Source of the DNA: Actinoplanes sp. TBRC 11911
GTDB taxonomy: Bacteria > Actinomycetota > Actinomycetes > Mycobacteriales > Micromonosporaceae
Direction: 5' to 3'
Assembly: GCF_012933445.1 (NCBI RefSeq)
Contig: NZ_JABBNC010000004.1
Span: forward strand, 310,001 to 374,000
DNA: 64,000 nt
Shown piece after piece: positions 16,224 to 24,448 of this stretch. The notes beneath the pieces were generated by a model, which saw nothing but the letters and a program-made list of their open reading frames with translations, did not search any database and was not told the DNA's origin. Each line of letters starts with the position of its first letter. The first letter of the stretch is position 1. A program made the position numbers and the translations under genes.

Positions 16224-16664
16224 ATGGCCGATCCGCTGACCGACTCGGAGCAGAAGGTGTGGCGCACCTTCATCGAGAGCTCGTGGGCCCTGCACACGCA
16301 CCTCGAGGACGACCTGCGTGCGAAGACCGGCCTGAGCATGAACGACTTCCACGTCCTGGTGGTGCTCTCCGAGGCCCCCGATCGGCGGCTGCGGATGGGC
16401 GAGCTGGCCGGCCGGCTGGTCTTCTCACCTTCGCGCATCACCTACCAGATCAACTCGATGGTGAAGCGCGGCATGGTCCGCAAGCAGCCCTGTCCGGAGG
16501 ATGGCCGCGGCCAGGAGGCGGTGCTCACCGACGAGGGCATGGCGGCCCTGGAGCACGCGGCACCGCTGCACCTGATCACCGTCCGGGACAGCTTCATCGA
16601 CCGGCTCGACCCCGACGAGCTCGACATCATCGGCCGTGTTTTCGACAAAGTCAGGAAGGCCTGA
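16224..16664 (+). CDS. MarR family transcriptional regulator
   Basis: A 146-aa winged-helix regulator. The MarR fold is evident: TGLSMNDFHVLVVLSEAPD (helix 2-3), RLRMGELAGRLVFSPSRITYQINSMVKRG (recognition helix region, residues ~53-80), then the wing KQPCPEDGRGQEAVLTDEG with the DGR typical of the family. The next gene is pirin, 2 bp away, and MarR-pirin pairs often respond to oxidative or electrophilic stress. A TTCA-n4-TGAA palindrome sits just upstream, so autorepression is likely. The AAGGAG RBS is 13 bp from the ATG, slightly long. Confidence 0.88.
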   Translation: MADPLTDSEQKVWRTFIESSWALHTHLEDDLRAKTGLSMNDFHVLVVLSEAPDRRLRMGELAGRLVFSPSRITYQINSMVKRGMVRKQPCPEDGRGQEAVLTDEGMAALEHAAPLHLITVRDSFIDRLDPDELDIIGRVFDKVRKA

Positions 16665-16665
16665 G

Positions 16666-17634
16666 ATGCCCGCGATCAGCGTTGACGACGTCCTCGTCCT
16701 GCCGCGCCTGCCGAAGCTCGACCCGGTCGCCACGGCGTACCGGCCGGTGCGCAAGCTGACCACCGCGCCCTCCGGTTATGAGGGTGAGGGTTTCCCGGTC
16801 CGCCGCGCGTTCGCCGGCCTGACCATGCCGGAGCTCGACCCGTTCATCCACCTCGACCAGATGGGTGAGATCGACTATGCGCCTGGGGAGCCGAAAGGGA
16901 CCCCGTGGCACCCGCACCGCGGCTTCGAGACGGTCACCTACATGATCGACGGGATCATGGACCACCAGGACTCGATGGGTGGCGGCGGCACGATCACCAA
17001 CGGCGACACCCAGTGGATGACGGCCGGCCAGGGGATTTTGCACATCGAGGCGCCGCCCGAGCACCTGGTCACCAGCGGCGGCCTGTTCCACGGCCTGCAG
17101 CTGTGGGTCAACCTGCCGCGGGCCGCGAAGATGATCGCCCCGAAATATCAGGACATCCGCGGCAAGGAGGCGTCGCTGCTGACCACACCGGACGGTGGCA
17201 GCCTCATCCGCGTGATCGCCGGTCAGATCGCCGGCTACGAGGGCCCCGGCAGCACGCACACGCCGATCAACCTGGCGCACGTGTCCTTACAGCCCGGCGC
17301 CCAGCTGGATCTGCCCTGGCAGCCCGACTACAACGCGCTGGTCTACGTGCTGGCGGGGCACGGCTGGGTCGGTACGGACTTGCACCAGATTCGCATGGGC
17401 CAGCTCGCGTCCCACGGGGACGGTGACGCGATCCGCGTCGCCGCCGACCCGAAGCAGGACGCGAACGTCCTGGCCATGGAGCTGTTCATCATGGGTGGCC
17501 GCCCGATCCGCGAGCCGGTCGCGCACTACGGCCCGTTCGTGATGAACACGCAGGACGAGCTGAAGCAGGCGTTCGAGGACTTCAAGAAGGGCCGCCTCGG
17601 CATCGTGCCGGCCGGCCGCGTCCCGCACACGTGA
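16666..17634 (+). CDS. Pirin family protein
   Basis: A 322-aa bicupin. The metal-binding N-terminal cupin shows HLDQMGEI, GTPWHPHRGFETVTYMIDG (two His ligands), DHQDSMGG and MTAGQGILHIEAPPEH (His, Glu). The C-terminal cupin carries HTPINLAHVSLQPGA. Bacterial pirins include quercetin 2,3-dioxygenases and redox-sensing regulators; which applies here is not visible. ATG at 16666 lies 6 bp after GGAAGG (16654-16659); longer frames upstream overlap marR and are unlikely. The stop overlaps the GNAT start (GTGA), making marR-pirin-GNAT one operon. Confidence 0.9.
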   Translation: MPAISVDDVLVLPRLPKLDPVATAYRPVRKLTTAPSGYEGEGFPVRRAFAGLTMPELDPFIHLDQMGEIDYAPGEPKGTPWHPHRGFETVTYMIDGIMDHQDSMGGGGTITNGDTQWMTAGQGILHIEAPPEHLVTSGGLFHGLQLWVNLPRAAKMIAPKYQDIRGKEASLLTTPDGGSLIRVIAGQIAGYEGPGSTHTPINLAHVSLQPGAQLDLPWQPDYNALVYVLAGHGWVGTDLHQIRMGQLASHGDGDAIRVAADPKQDANVLAMELFIMGGRPIREPVAHYGPFVMNTQDELKQAFEDFKKGRLGIVPAGRVPHT

Positions 17635-18098
17635 CCGCCCGCGCCGCCACCGTCGAGGACGTCGAAGAGTTGCTCCGCCTGCGCGCCGTGCTGCTCCGCG
17701 CGTTCCACCGGGGCCCCTGGGACGACGACTGGCGCGAGCCGGCCCGCCGCTTCCTCACCTCGAAGCTCACCGACCCGTCGCCGGCGATCGCGGCTTTCGT
17801 GGTGGACCGCCCGGCCGGCGACGGCTTGGCGGCCTGCGCGGTGGGCACGATCGAGCAGCGGATGGGCGCTCCCGGCAACCCGGGCGGCAGCAACGGCTAC
17901 GTCTACAACGTGGCCACCGACCCGGACATGCGCCGCCGGGGTTATTCGCGAGCGTGCATGACGGCGTTGCTCGACTGGTTCGAGGCCCGGGGCGTGCCGC
18001 GCATAACGCTGATGGCCACCCGGGACGGTGAGCCGCTCTACGAGTCGCTCGGCTTCGCCCGTACCGCGGACCCCGCCATGCGGGTCAGCAGGAGTTGA
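17631..18098 (+). CDS. GNAT family N-acetyltransferase
   Basis: A 155-aa acetyltransferase fold. Visible motifs are AACAVGTIEQRM (beta strand 4), VYNVATDPDMRRRGYSRACMTALL (motif A with the R-R-x-G-x-S/A pyrophosphate loop, quoted to show the core RRRGYSRA) and LYESLGF (motif B). It transfers an acetyl group from acetyl-CoA to an unknown amine. The GTG start overlaps the pirin TGA, so expression should follow the MarR operon. Its 3' end overlaps the convergent gene by 14 bp. Confidence 0.85.
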   Translation: MTARAATVEDVEELLRLRAVLLRAFHRGPWDDDWREPARRFLTSKLTDPSPAIAAFVVDRPAGDGLAACAVGTIEQRMGAPGNPGGSNGYVYNVATDPDMRRRGYSRACMTALLDWFEARGVPRITLMATRDGEPLYESLGFARTADPAMRVSRS

Positions 18099-19089
18099 CC
18101 GCCGCGAGCCACCGCAGGTCGTCGCGCCATCTGCTCAGCTCGGCGGCCTCGAGTTCGTCCGGGGCCGCCGCGGCGGCGAAAGCCAGGAGTGCACGGGTCA
18201 TCCGGGCGCGCCGGGCGTCGTCCGGGGATACGTCGCGCCAGGTCGTCGGGAGCGCGCAAGCCTCGGCGAGCGTCATGGGCAGCGCGGCGAGGCAGGTGCG
18301 GGTCACCTCGGCCGGCGAGATCAGGGCCGGCCACCGCCGCTGAAACTTCGCCCAGTGATACGTCCAGTCCTCGGGGCGGAAGACCGCACGGGCCTGGTCC
18401 AGGAACCACAGGGACAACGCGGTCCATTCCTCGTCACGGGCCGGCTCACCCCCGTACAGGATGAAAAGCGCCTCGAACACCGCCTCGAACTCGGTCGTGG
18501 TGGTGGCGTGCCGTGCCTGCCAGGTGCGCCACGTGCGGGTGTCGGCTTTCCCGAGCGCCCGCATCTCGTTGCGGAGCGGGCCCCACAGGCGCTTCGGGAT
18601 CGGGTTCATCAGCATGGAACGGATCTCGATGTGGAACAGCCGCCCCGGCCTCGGGCGGTGCTGATGCTTGCCGGCGACGCGCACCCGCACCCAGGATGCG
18701 GTGACGGTGTGTAGGTCGAAATCCAGGTCGTCCTCGGTGCTGTAGCGATACCCGTGTCGACGGAGTTCCGCGGCGAGGGTCGACCACTTCGGAGGGTAGT
18801 CGTCCAGTCGCGGCGGCTCGATGACGATCTCGTGGCAGGACCACGGGTCGCGTAGGTCGTCGCGGTAGTAGAAGGCGCGCAGCAGGTTCCAGTCGCGCGT
18901 CATCGAGTGGCCGGCGTTCCAGTAGCGCTGCTCGAACAACCGGCCGTGCCCGTCCGGGTCGGGGGCGCCGAGCCGTTCCGGAAGATCCTCCGGGCCGGCT
19001 TCCAGTGGGATGCCCTGGACGCACCCGGTGGCCATCGCTTCGAGGCAGACCTCGGTCACCACGTCGGGAGGCCAGTAGATGTCGGTCAC
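18085..19089 (-). CDS. Hypothetical protein
   Basis: A 334-aa soluble protein I do not recognise. It is rich in Trp, Arg and acidic residues, with no signal peptide or membrane segment. Notable stretches are TDIYWPPDVVTEVCLEAM at the N-terminus, YRYSTEDDLDFDLHTVTASWVRVRV in the middle, and an Ala-rich helical tail. The GTG at 19089 is chosen because the protein sequence becomes well structured from VTDIYWPP; the open frame continues upstream to 19209 but overlaps the promoter side of the divergent gene. The 3' end overlaps the GNAT gene by 14 bp. Confidence 0.6.
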   Translation of the reverse strand: MTDIYWPPDVVTEVCLEAMATGCVQGIPLEAGPEDLPERLGAPDPDGHGRLFEQRYWNAGHSMTRDWNLLRAFYYRDDLRDPWSCHEIVIEPPRLDDYPPKWSTLAAELRRHGYRYSTEDDLDFDLHTVTASWVRVRVAGKHQHRPRPGRLFHIEIRSMLMNPIPKRLWGPLRNEMRALGKADTRTWRTWQARHATTTTEFEAVFEALFILYGGEPARDEEWTALSLWFLDQARAVFRPEDWTYHWAKFQRRWPALISPAEVTRTCLAALPMTLAEACALPTTWRDVSPDDARRARMTRALLAFAAAAAPDELEAAELSRWRDDLRWLAAVNSC

Positions 19090-19186
19090 GGCGCCCGACG
19101 GTAGCGGCGTGGTGACGTCCGGCGCACGCCATTTCCCGGGAGCCGGATGGTCATTATCATCGAGGCCTCTTGCGGAGGCGGCGCAC

Positions 19187-19606
19187 ATGGCGTACCGGGT
19201 GGAGTACAACGGCGAGGACTACGAGCTCGCCACACTCGATGCCGCCCTGCAGGCCGCCCGCCAGGCGATCGCCGACGACATCCGCCGGCTGGACGGCTGG
19301 ACGGTCGACCACGACGACACGATCAACGACTGGTTCGTGCAGGCCGTGCTGGACGGGCGCCGGGTCGGCCCGACCGCTGTCGTCTACGGCCCGGACCCGG
19401 TCGCCGGCGGGCCGGTGCCGCGGACCCGGGCCGCCGTCTACGAGGAGTGGGAGCGCCGGGTGATCTTCGTGGGGGACACGCCGGCCGAGGCGTTCGCGCT
19501 GGCCGCCGACTGGCTGGAGCGGCGGCCCGGCATCGAGGCGATCGGCGACGTGGGCTGGCACCACACCGCCGACGGCCACCAGTTGAGGTTGTATTACCGC
19601 GGCTAG
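19187..19606 (+). CDS. Hypothetical protein
   Basis: A 139-aa acidic soluble protein with no family I recognise. GGAGG (19174-19178) is 8 bp before the ATG at 19187. The sequence has an N-terminal strand pair (MAYRVEYNGEDYELATLD), a helix (ALQAARQAIADDIRRLDGW) and the C-terminal GWHHTADGHQLRLYY. The stop shares the palindrome CTAG (19603-19606) with the stop of the convergent Clp-N gene. Confidence 0.65.
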   Translation: MAYRVEYNGEDYELATLDAALQAARQAIADDIRRLDGWTVDHDDTINDWFVQAVLDGRRVGPTAVVYGPDPVAGGPVPRTRAAVYEEWERRVIFVGDTPAEAFALAADWLERRPGIEAIGDVGWHHTADGHQLRLYYRG

Positions 19607-20223
19607 GCGGCGCGCCGCTTCAACGAACGTTCCAGGTCGTCGCGCAGCTTGTCGAAGTCGACGTTCTTCTCCGCGAGGATCTGCGCGGCCAGGCCCTTGC
19701 CCTCGCGCAGGATGCCGAGCAGCAGGTGCTCGGGCGCGATGAACCGTTGCTTGAGCCGCAGGGCCTCGCGCAACGACAGTTCCAGCACCTTCTTGTTGCG
19801 CGGCGTGAACGGGATGTGCCCGCGGGTCTCGTCGCCGGCGTAGAAGCGCCCGAACAGGCCGCGTTTCTTCTTCGCCGGCCGGGGCAGGTGCAGCGCTCCG
19901 GCCCCGAAGTTCGCCTCGATGGCGGCGCGCACCGCGTTCAGGTCGATGCCGATCGCCTTCAGCGCCGCGGTGTCCTCGGCGTCGGCGTCGGCAAAAGAGA
20001 GATCCGGCTCGTACGGCTCGCTGACCCGCCGCCGTACGTCGGCGCGGACGAAATCGGCGTCGATGCCGGCGCCCTGCAGCAGCGGCGCGATGGTTCCGTC
20101 GTCCTCGGCGAGCAGCGCGATCAGCACGTGCTCGGTGCCGATGTGTCCGTGGCCGAGCGCCCGGGCCTCGGCCTGCGCCCCGACGACGACCCGCCGCGCC
20201 CCGGCGGTGAAACGCTCGAACAT
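19603..20223 (-). CDS. Clp N-terminal-domain protein (ClpC/ClpA-like N-domain without ATPase)
   Basis: A 206-aa protein made of two Clp_N repeats. The first is MFERFTAGARRVVVGAQAEA with LGHGHIGTEHVLIALL (residues ~1-40). The second is FTPRNKKVLELSLREALRLKQRFIAPEHLLLGILREGKG in its core (~135-180). A charged KKKRGLFGRF linker separates them. There is no AAA+ module, so it cannot unfold protein itself; such stand-alone N-domains may bind adaptors or substrates. It follows an HTH gene by 1 bp and should share its regulation. Similar Clp_N/HTH pairs are common in actinobacteria. Confidence 0.85.
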   Translation of the reverse strand: MFERFTAGARRVVVGAQAEARALGHGHIGTEHVLIALLAEDDGTIAPLLQGAGIDADFVRADVRRRVSEPYEPDLSFADADAEDTAALKAIGIDLNAVRAAIEANFGAGALHLPRPAKKKRGLFGRFYAGDETRGHIPFTPRNKKVLELSLREALRLKQRFIAPEHLLLGILREGKGLAAQILAEKNVDFDKLRDDLERSLKRRAA

Positions 20224-20224
20224 C

Positions 20225-20461
20225 TCAGTCCTTCCGTGGGTCCGACATCGGCATCAGGCGGGCGTGCTTCTTGTGTACGCCCTGACGGGTCACCTCGAGC
20301 GCGTCCGCGATCTCCTGCCAGGACCAGCCCTTGCTGCGGGCGTTGGCCACCTGGAGGTGCTCGAGCCCCTCGAGCAGGCGGCGCAGCGCGACGACAGCAC
20401 GCAGACCCACCCGCGGGTCGGCGCTGCTCGCCGCCGCGGCGAGGTCGATAGCTTCGCTCAT
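20225..20461 (-). CDS. Small helix-turn-helix regulator
   Basis: A 78-aa protein whose C-terminal half is a sigma-70 region 4-like HTH: WSWQEIADALEVTRQGVHKKHARLM. The N-terminal half (LRAVVALRRLLEGLEHLQVANAR) is a helical pair found before this HTH in Clp_N-associated regulators. It lies 1 bp upstream of the Clp_N gene, and two perfect GTCAAC-n4-GTTGAC palindromes sit immediately upstream of its start, so it likely represses its own operon. Confidence 0.8.
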   Translation of the reverse strand: MSEAIDLAAAASSADPRVGLRAVVALRRLLEGLEHLQVANARSKGWSWQEIADALEVTRQGVHKKHARLMPMSDPRKD

Positions 20462-20464
20462 GCC

Positions 20465-20507
20465 GTCAACTTACGTTGACATCTGCGTCGTGTCAACTCG
20501 GGTTGAC
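20465..20507. promoter_or_regulatory. Two GTCAAC-n4-GTTGAC operators upstream of the HTH/Clp-N operon
   Basis: Perfect inverted repeats GTCAAC-TTAC-GTTGAC (20465-20480) and GTCAAC-TCGG-GTTGAC (20492-20507), with centres 27 bp apart. They lie directly before the minus-strand HTH gene start at 20461. Autorepression by the HTH protein is the simplest reading. Confidence 0.8.
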
Positions 20508-20518
20508 GTACCGGGAAG

Positions 20519-20550
20519 AAAAAAGGCCGGCACCGGGGCCGGCCTTTCCT
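20519..20550 (-). terminator. Rho-independent terminator of the VOC gene
   Basis: On the minus strand the stem AAAGGCCGG / CCGGCCTTT closes a CCCCGGTG loop region and is followed by TTTTTTCTTCC. It lies 12 bp after the stop of the VOC gene and shields the HTH/Clp-N promoter. Confidence 0.85.
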
Positions 20551-20562
20551 GATGCGAACGCG

Positions 20563-21333
20563 CTATCCGCCGTACGTCAGCTCCATGCCGGTCACGTCGT
20601 TGTAGGCCACGGTCAGCTCGACCGGACGGTGCACCGGCGCGGTGATCGCGAACGGGGCGCCGAACGGGTCGACCATCTCCACGTAGCTGCCCAGCCCCAT
20701 CTCCATCGGACCGGCCACCACACGCCCGCCGAGCCGCGCGGCCCGGTCGCCGATCTCGGCGCAGTCGGCCACCTGGAACGACGGCTGCCAGCGCCGGTCG
20801 CCACGCCCGGAGATCACGCCGGCCACCGAGTCGTGTGCCTCGGTCAGCCACTCGCCGCTGCCGAACTCGTGGGTCAGCGACCAGCCGAACGCCGCCGCGT
20901 AGAACGAGGTCGCCCGGGAAACGTCGTCGGTGAGCAGGTCGGACCAGGCCATCGTGCCCGGTTCGCCGCGCAGCTGGGTGCCGGCGAAACCGGCCGCCTG
21001 CCACAACCCGAAGACCGCGCCGGACGCGTCCGCGACGATCACGCTGCGCGCGCCCTGGCGATCCTCCGGCCAGGTCAGCTGCCGCCCGTACGCCGTCTGG
21101 ACGCGCTGGGCGGCCTGGTCGAGATCGGGAGCGGCCAGATAGGTCAGCCAGCCCTCGGGCCGGTCCGGGCGACTTCGGCTGATGCCCGCCACGGCCCGCC
21201 CGTCGAGCAGGAAACGGTCGCCCTCGATGTCCCAGCCGAACAGCCGGGCATAGAAGGCCGTCGCTCCGGCCGGGTCGGATGTCGTCAACTCGACCCAGCA
21301 CGGGGTCGATGGTGCAAATCCTCTGATCCGCAT
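20563..21333 (-). CDS. Two-domain VOC (glyoxalase/bleomycin resistance-like) protein
   Basis: A 256-aa protein with two beta-alpha-beta-beta-beta modules: PCWVELTTSDPAGATAFYARLFGWDIE (start of domain 1, core DPAGATAFYARLFGW) and TMAWSDLLTDDVSRATSFYAAAFGWSL (domain 2, core TSFYAAAFGW). Strands EMGLGSYVEMVDPFGAPFAI close the second. Such proteins can be lyases, dioxygenases or drug-binding proteins; the substrate is unknown. ATG at 21333 has GGAG close upstream; a longer frame to 21414 adds a basic, unstructured stretch. A strong terminator follows. Confidence 0.8.
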   Translation of the reverse strand: MRIRGFAPSTPCWVELTTSDPAGATAFYARLFGWDIEGDRFLLDGRAVAGISRSRPDRPEGWLTYLAAPDLDQAAQRVQTAYGRQLTWPEDRQGARSVIVADASGAVFGLWQAAGFAGTQLRGEPGTMAWSDLLTDDVSRATSFYAAAFGWSLTHEFGSGEWLTEAHDSVAGVISGRGDRRWQPSFQVADCAEIGDRAARLGGRVVAGPMEMGLGSYVEMVDPFGAPFAITAPVHRPVELTVAYNDVTGMELTYGG

Positions 21334-21414
21334 GTACCGCTCCAACGTGGACGTCCCCGATTTGCCCCTTACTCTACGGCACTGAATACGCGCCGTCACT
21401 ACCCTGGGGTTCAA

Positions 21415-21615
21415 TGTCCGCTTTGGAGCGTCTTTTTACTACACTCAGTAATCAGTTGAACTGTACAGGTAACGCGTCTGTAAGAACCCCTAAACATCGA
21501 GGACCGTGAGTGGGCCCTCGATGCCGAGCCGGAAAGGGGCGGCGCCGCAGGTCAGCCCATCGCCGCGGCGCGTCGAGTCGGGTTCCGGCACGCTTAGTTC
21601 AGGCCACGATGTCGA
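21415..21615. other. Intergenic stretch between VOC gene and island B
   Basis: Contains the VOC upstream region, AT-richer around 21430-21480. No gene, clear promoter hexamer pair or known motif was recognised. Confidence 0.4.
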
Positions 21616-21924
21616 CATATCCGATATTTCCGTCAAGGTGCTGAGCGGCTGGTGTCGCGGCCGCACGTTCAGCGGCGAGATTCCCGCGTGCTGATGGGCA
21701 GTGCTTCCAACTATCGGGATGAGTGCCCACTAATCGGGATCGCTGACCACATCGTGGAGCGCCTCCCGCTGGGTGGGACTCGACTCCACTGTGGATGATT
21801 CTTCGGTCCCGTAAAGTAGCTTTTATGCCCTGAGCGAGCGCCGCAGAATGCGGATCTTGGAGACTTAGGGTCGATATATATGGGCGTAACTCTCCAAGGT
21901 TACGAACCTGCCACGATGTGGGCG
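21616..21924 (-). repeat. Composite intergenic element, copy B (minus orientation)
   Basis: Read on the minus strand it begins with a module CCACGATGTGGGCG (21911-21924 on plus) and the hairpin arms TAACTCTCCAAGGT (21887-21900) / ATCTTGGAGACTTA (21854-21867), two mismatches. After exactly 58 nt comes TCCACTGTGGA (21785-21795), followed by four more palindrome-like modules at ~20-bp spacing to 21706. It ends with CATATCCGATATTTCC (21616-21631), whose complement is identical to the 16-mer of copy A. There is no large second array in this copy. Spacer sequence is diverged while spacing is kept. Confidence 0.8.
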
Positions 21925-21999
21925 GCGGAATCCACATGGTGGAAGCTCACGGCGAAGTTGATGGCCGCGCCGGCCGGGCGGTGGCGTCGCGGGCAATCC

Positions 22000-22168
22000 A
22001 GGTCTTGCCGGGCACCGGGTCTTGCCGGGCGCCGGGTCTTGCGCGCTCCGGGTCTTGCGCGCTCCGGGTCCTGCGCGCTCCGGGTCTTGCGCGCTCCGGG
22101 CATTGCGCGCTCCGGGCATTGCGGAGGCTTCGGGTCGTGGGGCGCTCCGGTCGTGCGCGCTTCGGATC
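22000..22168. repeat. 16-bp tandem array at the 3' end of the SpoIIE-phosphatase gene (island B, proximal array)
   Basis: About ten units of CGGGTCTTGCGCGCTC (first and last units diverged) run from ~22000 up to the stop codon of the minus-strand gene at 22169-22171. The layout matches the proximal arrays of islands A and C. Confidence 0.9.
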
Positions 22169-24238
22169 TCAGGCGCCCGGGGGGCCCGCCAGCAGCATCT
22201 CGAACCACACCGTGGTGCCGCGCACGGTCGGGTCGGTGCCCCACGAGTCGCTCAGGTCCTCGATCAGGCCCAGGCCGCGGCCCCGGCTGCTCAGCGTGTC
22301 GGCGTGCGTGCGGATCACCGTGCCGCGGGTGCCGGTGTCGGCGACCGAGACCAGCAGGCGCTCGGCGTTCAGGTCGATGTGGACCTGCGCCGGGGTGCCC
22401 GCGTGCAGCAGCGCGTTCGTGGTGAGCTCGTTCGTGCACAGGATGGCCGCGCTGATCACCTGGTCCGGCACCGACCACTCGCGCAGCCGCGCCGACATCC
22501 ACTGGCGGACCCGGCTCGGACCGGTCGGCTCGGCCGGCACCAGCATCTGCGCGGACCGGCTCAGCGCCACCGCGCGCTCCACGGCCAGCACCGCCACGTC
22601 GTCGTCGGTCACCCCGGGCACCGCCGCGGTGGCCAGCGAGCACAGGCTGCGCGGATCGCCACTCGATGCCCCGGCGGCGGCCGCGACCAGGGCGTCCAGC
22701 CCGTCGCCCAGCGGCCGGCCGCGGCGCTCCACCACGCCGTCGGAGAACAGCAGCACCGAGTCGCCCGGCTCCAGCCGCAGCTGACCGGTCTGCCAGCGCC
22801 CGCCCAGGCCCAGCGGCGCACCCGGCGGCACCTTGACCAGCTCGGCCGTGGGTGCCTCGCCAGCTTGCCCGGCCCGGCGCAGGACGGGCGGCGGGTGGCC
22901 CGCGCTGGCCAGCGTGATCGTCCCGTCGGTAAGGTCGAGCAGTCCATAAACGACGGTGACGAAGATCTCCTCGTTGCGTGACTCGGCGCCCAGGGAGAAG
23001 ACCAGCCGGTCGAGCCCGGCCAGCACGCTCGGCGGGGACGCGTCGGTCAGCGCGAGCGCCCGCAGCGCGGCCCGGACCTGGCCCATCACCGCGGCAGCCC
23101 GGACGTCGTGACCGGCCACGTCGCCCAGCACTATGGCCAGCCGGCCGTCGGTGAGCTCGAACGCGTCGTAGAAGTCGCCGCCCGCCGCGTTGCCGTCCAC
23201 GCCCACGTCGTAGCGGGCCGCGATGCGGAAACGCTCCAGCTCGGGCAGGTGCTCGGGAAGCATGCTGCGCTGCAGCAACTGGGCGGTGCCGTGCTGCGCC
23301 TCGAACCGGCGGGCCCGCTCGGCGGCCTGCGCCACCAGTTGCGCCGCGGCGTTGAGCAGCGCGCGCTCGGCCGGCAGCCAGGCGTGACCGGCGCGGTAGC
23401 CCATGGTCAGCGCGCCGCGCACCGACGGCGTCCGCAACGGCATCGCGGCGAGCGCGCGCAGCCGTCGCTCGTGGCGGTCGGTGGCGACGTCGCGCAGCGG
23501 TTCACCGTCGCTCACAAAGGTCGGGCGTCCGGTCTGCGCGGCCAGCACCATCGGGCCGCGGGACTCGGTGGGCGCCCTCTTCCACACCGGCGGCAGCCGT
23601 TCGTCGGCCTCGTCCATCATCTCGCCGCGGATGCGCCGCACATACCGGTAGGAACCGGCGTCGTCGACCGCGAAGACACAATGATCAACATCAAAGGAGG
23701 CGATTGCGTACGCCAGGACGACGCGCGCGACGTCATCGATGGTGAGCGTCCCGGCGAGCCGCGAGGTCAGCTCGCCGAGGCTCTGCAGACGCCGGGTGAC
23801 GTGCGTCGTCTCGGCCGCGATCGTGAGCACGCCGGCCACCGAACCGTCCCGGCCGCGCACCGCCGAGTGGCCGCGGGTGACCAGACGGTCGCCGGTGAGC
23901 TGCGTCTCCGCCTCGAGGAACGGCCGGCCGCTGCGGAACACCCCGTCGATCACCGCGAGGTCGTCGAGGACCTCGGTGGCGGGACGGCCCAGCGCGGCCG
24001 GATGCGGCGGGCCGATCAGATCCGCGTACGCGTCGTTGTAGATCAGGATGAACCGCGGCCCGACCGTCAAGGCCATCGGCATGGGCGATGCGAGGATCAG
24101 ATCGACGGTGCCGGCGACCGCCGGATCCCAGTGCTCGCGCGGTCCCAGCGGGCTGGCCGGCCAGTCGTGCCGGGCGATGATCTCGGCGCAGGTCACACCC
24201 GGAGATTCGCGGGGAAGCGTGGGCATCATCGGACTCAT
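22169..24238 (-). CDS. SpoIIE-type PP2C phosphatase fused to RsbW-like kinase, with PAS and GAF sensors
   Basis: A 689-aa cytosolic signalling protein. Order: PAS-like domain (~25-125, with PRFILIYNDAYADLIG), GAF domain (~145-300), SpoIIE/PP2C phosphatase (~310-525; AAGGDFYDAF, VLGDVAGHD, LFSDGVVERRG), and HATPase_c kinase (~555-685; CTNELTTNALLHAG N-box, SRGRGLGLIED G-box). Such fusions usually act in partner-switching control of sigma factors, phosphorylating and dephosphorylating anti-sigma antagonists; no antagonist gene is adjacent. ATG at 24238 is chosen for the strong GGGGAGGG just upstream; ATG 24256 is an alternative. The stop lies in the last unit of the 16-bp array. Confidence 0.9.
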   Translation of the reverse strand: MSPMMPTLPRESPGVTCAEIIARHDWPASPLGPREHWDPAVAGTVDLILASPMPMALTVGPRFILIYNDAYADLIGPPHPAALGRPATEVLDDLAVIDGVFRSGRPFLEAETQLTGDRLVTRGHSAVRGRDGSVAGVLTIAAETTHVTRRLQSLGELTSRLAGTLTIDDVARVVLAYAIASFDVDHCVFAVDDAGSYRYVRRIRGEMMDEADERLPPVWKRAPTESRGPMVLAAQTGRPTFVSDGEPLRDVATDRHERRLRALAAMPLRTPSVRGALTMGYRAGHAWLPAERALLNAAAQLVAQAAERARRFEAQHGTAQLLQRSMLPEHLPELERFRIAARYDVGVDGNAAGGDFYDAFELTDGRLAIVLGDVAGHDVRAAAVMGQVRAALRALALTDASPPSVLAGLDRLVFSLGAESRNEEIFVTVVYGLLDLTDGTITLASAGHPPPVLRRAGQAGEAPTAELVKVPPGAPLGLGGRWQTGQLRLEPGDSVLLFSDGVVERRGRPLGDGLDALVAAAAGASSGDPRSLCSLATAAVPGVTDDDVAVLAVERAVALSRSAQMLVPAEPTGPSRVRQWMSARLREWSVPDQVISAAILCTNELTTNALLHAGTPAQVHIDLNAERLLVSVADTGTRGTVIRTHADTLSSRGRGLGLIEDLSDSWGTDPTVRGTTVWFEMLLAGPPGA

Positions 24239-24448
24239 CCCACCCTCCCCGGCCATGCTCTTGAGCGTAGCCCGCCTCGGCCATTCGTACGATGGCCCAC
24301 CGGCCAACCGTCCGATTCTTGACGGTACGGCCGGGCGTACGTTTTCCGGGGTCCGATGTCGGGTTCCGCACATGATTACGCCGTGTGACCGCTTGATGTG
24401 CGGTTCTAGCTTGGTGTATTCGTACGCGCGTCACATATAGTCCCCGCC
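24239..24448. promoter_or_regulatory. Divergent promoter region
   Basis: 210 bp between the SpoIIE-phosphatase gene and the proline-rich membrane-protein gene. It should hold both promoters. AT-richer patches occur at ~24370-24440. No convincing operator was recognised. Confidence 0.4.

Noticed and set aside
22169..24373. Longer start for the SpoIIE-phosphatase gene at 24373
   Set aside because: The extra 45 residues are basic and unstructured; GGGGAGGG directly precedes the ATG at 24238.
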